Assembly (NCBI GenBank): GCA_023627715.1
Contig: JAMAHW010000218.1
Coordinates: 1-15,045, forward strand
Origin: Periconia sp. R9002
Lineage: Eukaryota; Ascomycota; Dothideomycetes; Pleosporales; Periconiaceae
DNA length: 15,045 nt
Reading direction: 5' to 3'
Shown here piece after piece: positions 1-8,700 of the stretch. Both the position numbers and the translations under genes were made by a program. Positions within the stretch are counted from its first letter, which is position 1; the number at the start of each line of letters is the position of its first letter. The notes below the pieces were generated by a model. The model was not told the DNA's origin. It did no database searches and saw only the letters and a list, made by a program, of their open reading frames with translations.

Positions 1-1859
1 TGGGACTCCTTCGTAAGATGGAGCATCTCATCCCTTAGCCAATCATTCTCGAGTACCCTGTCAAGCAGCCATCTCTCTCCGCCGCCCTGCAGCTGGTCTG
101 CGTTCCGCGGATCCTTGAGGAAGTTCCAGCCTTTCTGGTTGGCACTGTGGTCGTCCTTGAGGCGGTGGAGAAGGATACTTGGGACAACGTCGTTCCGGGA
201 CTCCTCAGGATGGAGGAGGAGGAGATTCTCTAACTCTTGCTGGGCTTTTCGGACTTGGAGCGCAACGAAGTTTCGTATACCTTCCATACTAAAGCTAGTC
301 TCCTTATAAGTAACTGTTTCACCATCTTCTGACCAGACAATATGACCGAGAGAGGTAGTGTTGCTGACAACCTTCTTGGCGTATGTCCTAAGGCGGCAGG
401 CCCAGTCGAAGGCAGTTCGAGATCCTCGCACCATAAAGCGTCCTCTCATCTCGTCCAGCATGTCCGACGGGTGGTCAACCTCGCCTTCGTTTGCAGCACA
501 GACTGCCCTCTGTACAACAAGCATCTGGGCGATCTTGATGAACTTAGACAAATCTGGTGAATAGCTCAAAGGACTGCGGAAAACGCCGTTAGGCTTCTCA
601 TCAATCCCTAGTACTGCGAGAAAGCTGAGTATGACGCTTTCGAAATGGTCACCTTTCAGTGTGTGGTCGAGGAGAGATATGCACAACAGTAAACATGACC
701 TGTCAAGGTTGCCAGTCAATTCTCTCTCTTCCTCCCTACATCCTGGCTGGTCTAGTCCTGGGCTTCTTAAGGATAGTATTTCTTCTGACAGTGACATCGT
801 TCGGCTCAGATGGAAAAGCTGAGCATTTGTGAACTTGTGGCGGATTGTCGCTGCTCGATGACTAGGCTGGCTCGTTCGGTACACAAAGGCTAGAAGGCGC
901 TTCCACAAAGTTTTGTATGCGCGGAACGTCTCCTTCTGCAGCTTGACCATGATCATACGGTCATGGCGAATGGCCTGGTTCGTTAAGAAGTTATTGATAT
1001 TAGCCTGATCGAAGACGCTGATCTTGTCTTCACGTATCGACTGATGTGCCTGTTCAATAATTCGGTCTAGGCTTTCCGATAGAATAACCAAAGACGATTC
1101 CGTGATAGGGTTTGCGGTATACGCCAGCGGAGCTACCTCTTCCCTGTTCAGGCCATCGAAGTAGCGCGGCCATCTCGTCATGTCAAGCCAGGGGGATACT
1201 TCTGTCTTCGTGGTGTTATTGCTGTACATCTTTCCCTTAACCTCGTGCTCAAGGTTGTCGAGATCAAGCTGTTCATCAACCAAGGCTTTGAGAAGCTCGA
1301 CGTTCCGGCTTGGTTGAGCTGGATCGAGGTTCACCTTCTCCTTGGCTTGAGACGGGACATGGACCTCAAAGAAGGAACTCTGTTCACCTGACACGAAGAA
1401 TCGCTGGCAGAACACTTCATGAAACATCGGGCCCTCGTCCTCCGGTAAGGTGGCAGTTTTTTCGGGCCGGCCTCTTTTCCGAGGTAGACGACGGTGTGTG
1501 TTGAAATGGGTTTGCAAGCGTCGAGGGCTCCCATCTCTTCTGGTGACTACAAGGTCACAACGACTACAGCGATAGCCACGGTAGAGCTTTAGCCCTGGAA
1601 GCGGAGGGTCTGTTGGCAAGGGAATCGGGATTTGGGTATAGCGCGGATTAAGGATAGTGTATTGTTCTTGCAAAGTAGTCGCAAGGGCTGATGCAAGCTT
1701 TCCAGGCTTGCAATGCGTAGGTTTTAAGCCGGCAGCGCGGTACGCATCGTCCCCATGTCTATTAGCGATATGGTTACGTAGGTGTGAGGGTGGAACTGCA
1801 AAGCCACATGGTTTGCATAGTAGAACACCAAAGCGAGGATAGAAGCTAAAAAGGTCCAT
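1..1859 (-). CDS. DUF3505 (OrsD-like) zinc-finger protein, probable N-terminal part of a telomere-linked RecQ-like helicase protein; partial
   Basis: Starting from the ATG at 1859-1857, the minus strand stays open for 619 codons and leaves the window at base 1 without a stop. An in-frame TAA at 1913-1911 with no ATG between supports this start. Seen: a C2H2-like finger at residues 15-35 (C15, C18, H30, H35), a second at 98-122 (C98, C101, H118, H122), then an AT-hook-like core PRKRGRP at 126-132. Further on come SPWLDMTRWPRYFDGL (from 222), MVRGSRTAFDW (from 476) and YKETSFSM (from 518). From family knowledge, paired fingers of this kind are DUF3505 (as in OrsD), and the later blocks match the region before the helicase domain of fungal telomere-linked RecQ-like proteins. 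Inferred role: nuclear DNA binding, possibly in a mobile or subtelomeric element. The helicase itself is not visible here, so that part is less sure. It lies 68 bp downstream of the broken dynamin gene, in the same direction. Confidence 0.85.
   Translation of the reverse strand, partial: MDLFSFYPRFGVLLCKPCGFAVPPSHLRNHIANRHGDDAYRAAGLKPTHCKPGKLASALATTLQEQYTILNPRYTQIPIPLPTDPPLPGLKLYRGYRCSRCDLVVTRRDGSPRRLQTHFNTHRRLPRKRGRPEKTATLPEDEGPMFHEVFCQRFFVSGEQSSFFEVHVPSQAKEKVNLDPAQPSRNVELLKALVDEQLDLDNLEHEVKGKMYSNNTTKTEVSPWLDMTRWPRYFDGLNREEVAPLAYTANPITESSLVILSESLDRIIEQAHQSIREDKISVFDQANINNFLTNQAIRHDRMIMVKLQKETFRAYKTLWKRLLAFVYRTSQPSHRAATIRHKFTNAQLFHLSRTMSLSEEILSLRSPGLDQPGCREEERELTGNLDRSCLLLCISLLDHTLKGDHFESVILSFLAVLGIDEKPNGVFRSPLSYSPDLSKFIKIAQMLVVQRAVCAANEGEVDHPSDMLDEMRGRFMVRGSRTAFDWACRLRTYAKKVVSNTTSLGHIVWSEDGETVTYKETSFSMEGIRNFVALQVRKAQQELENLLLLHPEESRNDVVPSILLHRLKDDHSANQKGWNFLKDPRNADQLQGGGERWLLDRVLENDWLRDEMLHLTKES
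1373..1817 (-). other. Two C2H2-like zinc fingers plus AT-hook within the DUF3505 protein
   Basis: Finger 1 has the spacing C-x2-C-x11-H-x4-H (residues 15-35). Finger 2 has C-x2-C-x16-H-x3-H (residues 98-122). A proline-rich linker separates them. The basic stretch after finger 2 contains RGRP between basic residues, the core of an AT-hook that binds the minor groove of AT-rich DNA. The arrangement supports a DNA-binding N-terminus; the target is unknown. Confidence 0.7.
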
Positions 1860-1924
1860 AATGAAGGCGGGATCACACAGCAATAGCAGAGCAGCTGAAT
1901 GAATGGTGCGTTACTACAGACGCT

Positions 1925-1965
1925 GATCTAGAGAACGCGTCGCCGACGCGTAGCGGGGGATCTAG
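1925..1965. repeat. Perfect 8-bp inverted repeat with 1-bp centre, flanked by GATCTAG direct repeats
   Basis: Bases 1935-1951 read ACGCGTCG-C-CGACGCGT, a perfect GC-rich inverted repeat around one central base. GATCTAG occurs on both sides, at 1925-1931 and 1959-1965. The structure lies between the possible transposon end at 1981-1988 and the start of the DUF3505 gene. It overlaps the last codons of the frame that continues out of the truncated dynamin gene. It could be a subterminal transposase-binding site or a regulatory palindrome; the sequence alone does not decide. Confidence 0.6.
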
Positions 1966-3123
1966 CCAAAAGCGGAACAACACCCCTGTTGATTTCATTT
2001 TGAGGCTGATTTGATTTAATCATATATCTTAGGGATTGGCAATTCTGTGCAAGGGCAATGAGGTATCGACGTTGTTCCTCGATATCTGCTCGTGGCTCCC
2101 CTAGTTTGTCCAGCTGAGCACGACATGTGAGAGATTTAGAACCGATATCTTCTAGCAAACTGGGTAGTTCTCTTGCAATCTGAGTAAGAAGGAGCTTGCT
2201 CAGCCGTTCCCGAAGATGTGCAATTCCAAGGATAGAACTTGGGAGTGCAGTCCAAATTCCCCTCGAAAAAAATAACCTTTCGTCTTCGTCACGCTTGGAT
2301 GTTGACCAAGATCCAGTTTCTGAATCCATATTTTTGAGAACATGCCATCCTAGGCGAAGTTCAACGTCCTGGTTTTGGGCGAGAGACACGTACGTGGCTT
2401 CGCTTCCGGATCCTGGTATCAGAGTGTCAGGCTTTGTGATCACGCCAACGAGTGAGTTCCAGCTTTGTCTGCAGCTCGAACGAGCTTCAGCACGACCTGG
2501 TTTGCGTAGTCGTTCTTCGCAGACACGACGGCAAGAATAACGCTCCTCTCCTTCTCCATGTATGATTTCACAACATCTTGGACTAGCTCAACGTCATTTG
2601 TCGACTGCTGTTTTGTCGCGGAATGAATGAGACCAGGGAGATCGACAATCGTAAGATGGGGTCGATCGGGACCAGAGACCTCGATGCGTAAAAGATCTTT
2701 CGAAAAAGCTCGTCCAAAACTGCCGATAGCCATGGCGGTTTTCGCTTTCTCGATTACTTTAGGTAATGCGTCGAACCCGTCGAGCGTGCCACTAAAGCTC
2801 CGCAGTGCCTCGGCCTCGGCTTTGGTGTGAGACTGGTCCGGAACGATGGAGACAGTAACACCGACGTTTGGTGTCTTACGAAGAATCAACTCAGTCGGGA
2901 ATCGTGTGCACAGATTGCTCTTCACTGGAAAAGAGATACCCGAGATGGCTTCGAGAACTGAGCTTTTCCCAGATGATTGATCTCCGCAAACGATGATTTG
3001 GGGTAAGGAGACGTAATGGTCAATACCCTGTGAACGAAGACGATCTACTGCATTAAGCAGGTCGACTTGATCTTTGGAACAGAGTCCATCGAGAACATCG
3101 TTGTCGAATGGCTTCATAACCAT
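1928..3123 (-). pseudogene. Dynamin-family GTPase, frameshifted and truncated
   Basis: The ATG at 3123-3121 has a good context (A at -3). The first frame encodes 227 residues: P-loop GDQSSGKSS (47-55), G2 region around T73, G3 DLPG (161-164), then the conserved KNDYANQ stretch. At 2446-2443 the sequence shows TTGGCGTGATC, giving a stop at 2442-2440. One more G would continue directly into VITKPDTL, which contains the G4 motif TKPD. The second frame then follows the family through the end of the GTPase domain into the middle domain, as far as QSL at about 2030. After that, unrelated residues lead to a TAG at 1930-1928. Fungal dynamin-like proteins of this type are usually about 700 or more residues, so most of the middle/stalk region and any GED are missing. 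The family hydrolyses GTP and remodels membranes. This copy would yield a GTPase fragment without G4, so I call it a pseudogene. A sequencing error could explain the frameshift but not the truncation. Confidence 0.88.
1981..1988 (-). mobile_element. Possible hAT-like transposon terminus (CAGGGGTG on the minus strand)
   Basis: On the minus strand, just downstream of where dynamin similarity ends, the sequence reads CAGGGGTGTTG. A CAGGG start is typical of hAT-type terminal inverted repeats. The 8 bases outside it (1989-1996, GAAATCAA on the minus strand) would be the target-site duplication. The palindrome at 1935-1951 would then be subterminal, and the DUF3505 gene would lie inside the element. 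The partner terminus is not in the window, so this is a candidate only. Confidence 0.3.
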
Positions 3124-3852
3124 TTTGGTGGGCCTAAGGTGAATGTATAAGGAACACGAACCAGGATTTGGTATACCGGGCTATGTTTGAGAAGGACCAC
3201 GCTCTCGACCTTGAGCAATAGCAAGCAATTCAAAACACGAAATCGGAGGATTTTCTAAAACAATGTGAAAGTTTCTGGCATGTTCATTCCAAGAGTTTTA
3301 TCTCCCTTCTGCGGTAGTTTGATCTAATACTCAAAAAGCTAGCTGGTCATCGGAGCAGCAAGTACCGAAGATATCGGCCAATGAAAAGAAAAATATGAAA
3401 AGGAAGAACTTCAATGATACGAACTTACTACCACCCACTGCTAAATCTAATTCGCACGAAAATAACATAAAACGTCAACACACCACAATGCCTCCCTTTC
3501 ATTCTATCTGTATTCATCTGCACTCATACGTGGCTCAATCCCTGCGGTCGTCTTCGTATTGGCTGACAATCATCTTGGCAGAAAACAATTTTGTGTGATT
3601 TGCACGAAGATTGATACACTTGTTTCCCCGCCGAGCTCCACAACCCCTGATCTACTATCGCATTGCTGCTTTAGATAATAGCTTGCTGGTTATCGAACCC
3701 AAATTTTTCAAACAAGGGGAGCGGGCGGGTCCCCGCTTGCCGAAAACGTTGGTTTGTCTTCCCGCTTCCTCTACACTTCGACCCTAGCCAAGATTCAACA
3801 CTAGAACGGGTAACCCGATGCTAATCAATGTACTTCAATGTAAGAAGCCTTC
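3124..3852. other. Intergenic region without a recognisable gene
   Basis: This 729-bp stretch separates the dynamin pseudogene from the DUF7580 relic. It should hold the old promoter of the dynamin gene (minus strand, upstream of 3123). I see no convincing coding similarity, RNA gene or TATA signal. The only structured element is the GC-rich inverted repeat at 3720-3737. A 67-codon plus-strand frame at 3395-3598 has low-complexity composition and no family resemblance. Confidence 0.6.
3720..3737. repeat. GC-rich inverted repeat (AGCGGG / CCCGCT)
   Basis: AGCGGG at 3720-3725 pairs with CCCGCT at 3732-3737 around a six-base loop, inside otherwise AT-rich DNA. GGGGA at 3716-3720 can alternatively pair with TCCCC at 3730-3734. 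No run of T follows, and fungal genes do not use hairpin terminators, so its role is unknown. It may be a remnant of a decayed repeat or chance. Confidence 0.4.
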
Positions 3853-4430
3853 CTATTGTTTAATCAAGTCTTCTAAAACGCAGGGAACATCGGTGCATAC
3901 TGCACCTTTCGAGCTCTTCTCATTCAGATTCTCGCCACAGGAGAAATCGAAGTTGATGTATTGGTGAGTCAGTTTGATATACTTTTCAACCCCCAAAACT
4001 TTAAGAAACGGTCTTCAAATAGGATCTTTCGGGCACTGATGACTCGGTGCGGTGTTATGTCGGCATCGAGTTCAATGATATCCTTCCGCAACCCAATCTT
4101 AAGCAGTGCTATGCCCAGTTTTGCGAGAGTTAGGTTAAGAATCCCAAACAGATAGTTCAGCTCATTTTTATTATGTGGGTCCCTCAGTACTGGAGTAGAG
4201 CTCTGTAAGGAAAATAGGGTGCTAAGATGCAACGTTTACAGAGCCTCATTGATATCTTCATTAGAGGTGTGATACACGTCTCCGAAGTAAGATATATCAT
4301 TTACACTCCATTCAAGACAGAGCCAGGTGGTCGAGTGATACTGCAACACTGCTATTGCTAACCTACGCGCGATCTCCAGTTGATACATAATTTGGAGCTT
4401 TGCTAGTATATTGCTAACAGGCCTGGGCAT
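3853..4430 (-). pseudogene. Relic of a DUF7580-domain gene (fungal prion-inhibition/HET-associated family)
   Basis: The minus strand from 4430 shows LEIARRLAIAVLQYHSTTWL and then a W..NDI.YFG stretch. This fits the family block that reads roughly LALAVLQLHSTPWL...W..DDIYF. An in-frame TAA at 4238-4236 interrupts it. The same frame then goes on through a block of the type NELNYLFGI...LGIALLKIGLRKDI, matching the family's NE.L..LGI.LLEL region. Near 3976-4000 the frame shifts by one base into YIKLTHQYINFDFS and ends with VCTDVPCVLEDLIKQ and a TAG at 3855-3853, like the family C-terminus. The N-terminal half is not recognisable. DUF7580 proteins are accessory, highly duplicated fungal proteins often found with NLR/HET-type genes; their biochemical role is unclear. 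One nonsense change and a frameshift make it a pseudogene. Identification rests on remembered motifs, so it is moderate. Confidence 0.6.
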
Positions 4431-4939
4431 TTTGTTCGCTGGTTCATGTACTATTTTAGAATCTTCTCAATTTTCCAGAGTCATAGAAGATGAACTTGAA
4501 ATTTTTCAGTCGCTCACTTGTTTCATTTCTGACCAGTCATAAGGAATCTCTGCGCATCCTTACAGGTGGAAAGTCTTTTGAGATTTGAGAATCTGCGCTC
4601 AACGACATTGGAAAGGGCTTGAAACTTTACAATTTGATACTTCGTAAGCTCTGTAATATCTTTATTGCTACCGCCGGCCCTATCATTCTACTATAGGGTA
4701 GGAAAATATCTATGGTATGGGCAATGACGTTCATGTGTGCATCGAAATTATGTCACACCGCTTCACCGTGTTATAGAAAGACGCGGAGCGGTCGACGGTT
4801 TAAGAGATTTCTCTTACCTCTCATCTTTTCTACATATTTAAAAAAAACCTACTGGCACTACATCTATCGTGTACGTTCTCTCTGCTGAACGTCAAATAAT
4901 TCGTTAGACTGGCAACACCCCGCACAGCCTACCTGAGAA
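4431..4939. promoter_or_regulatory. Upstream region of the giant DUF3638 gene
   Basis: No intact gene lies in these 509 bp. Close to the start codon there is a pyrimidine-rich run at about 4806-4832, followed by an AT-rich TATA-like stretch (ATATTTAAAAAAAA) at 4834-4847, about 100 bp before the ATG. That layout is common for ascomycete core promoters. A TGACGT motif at 4725-4730 is a possible bZIP site but could be chance. The left part (about 4490-4660) has a minus-strand frame of roughly 45 codons that might extend the DUF7580 relic; I could not confirm this. Confidence 0.4.
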
Positions 4940-5791
4940 ATGACTCCGTCGTCTGGGGCAATAGCCTACCTCTATCATCATGTTGTACTACCGCCAAAGC
5001 TACCCCAGGAAGATGATAGTGATGCTGTGCATGAATGCTCCCTGTTCGAGATGGTTATACATGCCTTAGAGTACATGAAGATCGTCGTGGACGAAAGCCA
5101 CATGGACACAGTGGCTTCTGCTATAGCCACGATCAAAAATCTGCACAACAATCGTGACATTCACGGCAATGTGAGCGAAGTTCAGCTCGAAACTCTTCTC
5201 TCCAGTCTTACGTCCGGTAGCACCAGCGGTCTAGTGCCGCTAGAGATAAAAGCTCAGAACGCGGGTATTTTGATAAGCCGCGATAGGGAACATCTGACCT
5301 TCGAATTCTTTGAGTTATCGCCGACCAACGAAGCAGCTTTAGGCTCTACACGCCTTATCCGGAAATTTCCGAGCTTTGCTTCGCGCATTGCAGTGGAAAA
5401 AATGATGGACCCCACCCTTCGAAAATGCTTAGCCGGCACAATTGCCAAGATGACAACTCAGTCCGCACCAGGATTTCAGCCACAGGCTCGCAAAAATGGA
5501 AAAGATGAAGATGAAGATCGCGATACAACCGCACCTGGCTTAGTGACTGATTTATTGATGAACATCATCACAGCTCTCGGCGAGACTACTGACGTAAAAG
5601 GCATCACCAAGGCAACACGGGAAGATGTACTGTGGAGCAATTGCCGACAACCGTGGCGTCGGTCACCCCTGTGGCTTCTCATCCGAGTCTCTCTACAGCT
5701 ATGGTTTACCCGCAACGCAACCAATTTGGAGTTGCCTGACAGCCTTTACAAGGCTTTCATGATCTGCATGCTGTCACAGCTGCTCCTTTCG
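4940..5791 (+). other. DUF6606 N-terminal region (exon 1)
   Basis: Exon 1 encodes residues 1-284. The opening block YLYHHVVLPPKLPQEDD is the usual start of DUF6606 in these fungal giants. Later pieces such as ENAG/QNAGILISR (aliphatic strand) and the FELSP-type block followed by R.FPSFASRI also fit the family. The ATG at 4940 is the first in frame before the conserved block, and its -3 base is a purine. The function of DUF6606 is unknown. Confidence 0.8.
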
Positions 5792-8700
5792 GTACGTGCG
5801 AGCGAGAATGCGGAGTCGAGCCTTTCACATCATTCGGTTTGCTGATATTCTGCTGTTATAGGCCAAGGCCCATTGCAATAATCTGGGTAGCGAGGTTCCT
5901 CATAACATTGCTGCCAAGTTAATCCAACGACTACGCAAGTTTGAACTCTTGAAGCAGTCCCACTGCCTTCATTCTCGTTGGACAGAGTCGATCGGGGAGT
6001 GTCTTCGGAACGCTCATACCGTCATCGACCAGCATTGGAAGGGTGCCATTCACAGTAACGACAATGACATCAATACTGCAGCAGTCAAGAATATCCATCC
6101 AGATAAAGACCTTGATATGCAGCTACCGGCTCTTGACACATTCCTCTCCGGGATGCGGGCTCGACAACACGATTATTCATCCTCAACCTTCAGACCCAGC
6201 TCAAAGTTCCCGAGCTTCCCCGCTGCTGGGCTTCCACAAACACTGGATGGTCCTCCAGAGTACAAATATTTCCACCTTGCAGCGCTGGAGGATTGGGTCG
6301 ACCATCAGCTCCAGCCATGGATCTCTTTGCATCTCAATGATCCAACAACATGTGGAAAACTTCATCGCCTAATCGAGCACTATTTCGTCAATGCTAGTGC
6401 TGCATACGCTAGTAGTCCAACAAGCCTGTCGACCATGTACCTGACCCTTGCGGAACTCTGGATTGCTTGCGACAAGTCTGCATGCGCTCAGTATCCCCTG
6501 CTGTGCGAGTATGACCATGAGCTTTGCATCGCGGAATTTCAGTGCCTCGTGCTCCCGCTGAAGCATCATATGAAGCGCCTGCACGAGGTTGAGGGCTATA
6601 TCCTATTGCGAAGCCAAGCAGCACTGTCGCATCTTCCTTCGGTTTACCGTCTTTTTGGCCACCGTTCATCGTTCGCTGTAAGATACTTTGAACAGTCCAG
6701 CGAACTTCGAACCACGCTAGCGGAAATTGAGCTTGATGCCGAAAGGAAGCGGATGCAGAAGTGTCAGGAGCTGAAAACTATAAAGACCAAGTACAACAAT
6801 CTCATGGATCAATACAATCAAAAGCGCTGCGATACGGAGACTTATGTCTACAATCGCTACCATGGATACACTAAAACCCGACATCCATCTTGGTGCACTC
6901 GATGCTCGTATAAGAGAGAGGCAGACGCATTGAGCATTCCTATATATGAATGGCCGGTATCCTCTAATACTTTCGTTGCAAAAGCAACGGTCTTCGAACT
7001 CAGAATACCGCAAGCTTTCAGCGATTGGCGAGACACTTCCGCGTATATGATTAGTGAGGTTCTTGGCCATCAGCATCACAACGGTAAAATACCTTCATGC
7101 TCATACACCCTTGATGTGCACAAAGACCTCTCTCATATGCTCTCTTCGTGGTATCACACAAGGCGGATTGTTCCGTTGTCCGAAGTCAAACCATGTAATA
7201 TTACACATCGGAAGAACAAGAAAGCCGTTCAACATCTGAAGGAAGAAGACGTGTGTTTGAGAAACGCGTTGCAGTATGCATACTTCGACAAGTCTTTGGG
7301 TGTCTTGCCTAAAGAAGCTCCGATGTGCACCGAACACGTACCAAAGCTGTGCATGTATCATGTACCACAACGCTCAAAGGCGCTAGACCGCTTCATGTAC
7401 CGTCCACCTTCGGCACCAGATGGTACGCCTCCGAACGAAGTCATTGTAAGTTTGCTTTTTACCCACTCTTTCTTTCATCTCACCTTGCGCATGCCAAGTA
7501 CATCTGCGTATATCCAAATGGCCAACACGCTAACTGTGTCTTCCTTCACCTCAAGGCTAGCCTGTCGGACTGCCCTGCTCACTTATCTATCGAAGAGTAC
7601 AAGGCTTTCGGAACGTTACCTTTTGGTAGGGAAATCATCTATTCCAACACACTTACGCAATTAGCGACTTCCGCAATGGATTGGACAAAAGCAGAAACGC
7701 AATGCCTGATATTTCAGACTATACAACAAGTTGGTTCGCCAAGCCAGGACGTCGAGAGGTCAAGCCATGCGGTTTTGGTAGACAAGCATTTTGGGCATGC
7801 AATGCTTGAACAACTCGAAATTTCCCTTCGAAGAGTGTCGGAGAACTGGGAATCATGGCGAGCTTCAGCCAGCTTCTCGTTACTGGCTCGTCGTACGCTC
7901 AGTTTGACTCAGTCTCCTGAAGTTCGCGCACGTGCTCTTGATTACCTTGTCGAACTACGTTCTGTTTGCTTCAAGTGGCTCGGACGACTTAAGAATAGAG
8001 CGGCCGCTTCTACAGACGAGAAGCAGAGGAGTGAATTGCATTCGAGGGCTACAGAAATTGCTCTGCTGTGCACTAACACGTATGACGTCGAAGACGTCGA
8101 TTTTGACATCATCCTACAAGAGGATTCCGCTATTTCTGTACTAATTCAGAGCTCCATAATCATACAAGAGAACCACGATTCGGTACAATCGGAACATCAA
8201 GCTTTGTATGAATCTTTTCTTCAGTCTCATCGAGCTATGATGTATCGTATGTTCGAAAGTTTGAGTACGTTTGTTGTGAACGACAGCACAGGGCTTTGCG
8301 ATGCGATTACGGCTAACTGGACCTCGTTCCATCCGACCGATGCAAGCGATTGGTGCTTGCTTGAAGAGCCACAACACCACTGGCTTGCCATTAATTCCAA
8401 TACGCTTCTGGTACACTTTAACCTGCTCACTGCGGAATTGCTCGTCAACGGACTTCCCTTGGCCCGTTTACCGTCTGAGTTCATGCAGCATGAGATGTAC
8501 CGGCCGTTATTCTCAAAATCTACGTTAGAGGTGGTGCCTACGGACAATCCGGGCCTGAGATTTAGCGCAAGATATACCTATCACAACTACAAGCTCCACT
8601 TCGGTATGCAGGAATCTGACATGCTAGTCGTAGCAGTCCAGGGTAACGATCGGTAAGTTTTCATCCCAACAGCTGGTAGCGACCCATTGTTTAGGCATGG

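Noticed and set aside
1925..1965. Helitron 3' end (GC-rich hairpin followed by CTAG)
   Set aside because: A hairpin followed by CTAG exists on both strands, but the base after CTAG is not T, no 5' TC end is seen, and no Rep or PIF1-type helicase is visible. The resemblance is recorded under the palindrome only.
2436..2450. An intron joining the two dynamin frames
   Set aside because: The frames are contiguous in protein alignment with at most one base missing, so there is no room for a spliceosomal intron.
3395..3598. 67-codon plus-strand frame
   Set aside because: Composition is low-complexity, there is no family resemblance, no good start context, and it lies in non-coding DNA.
4690..4699. 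T7-promoter-like CTATAGGG
   Set aside because: Only the last few bases of the phage promoter match; the rest does not, and the context is fungal.
7999..8006. NotI-type GCGGCCGC octamer as a possible regulatory or cloning site
   Set aside because: It falls in the coding frame (R-A-A-A) with no vector-like flanks.
8084..8102. Tandem GACGTCGA-type repeat
   Set aside because: It simply encodes an acidic DVEDVD run in the giant protein.
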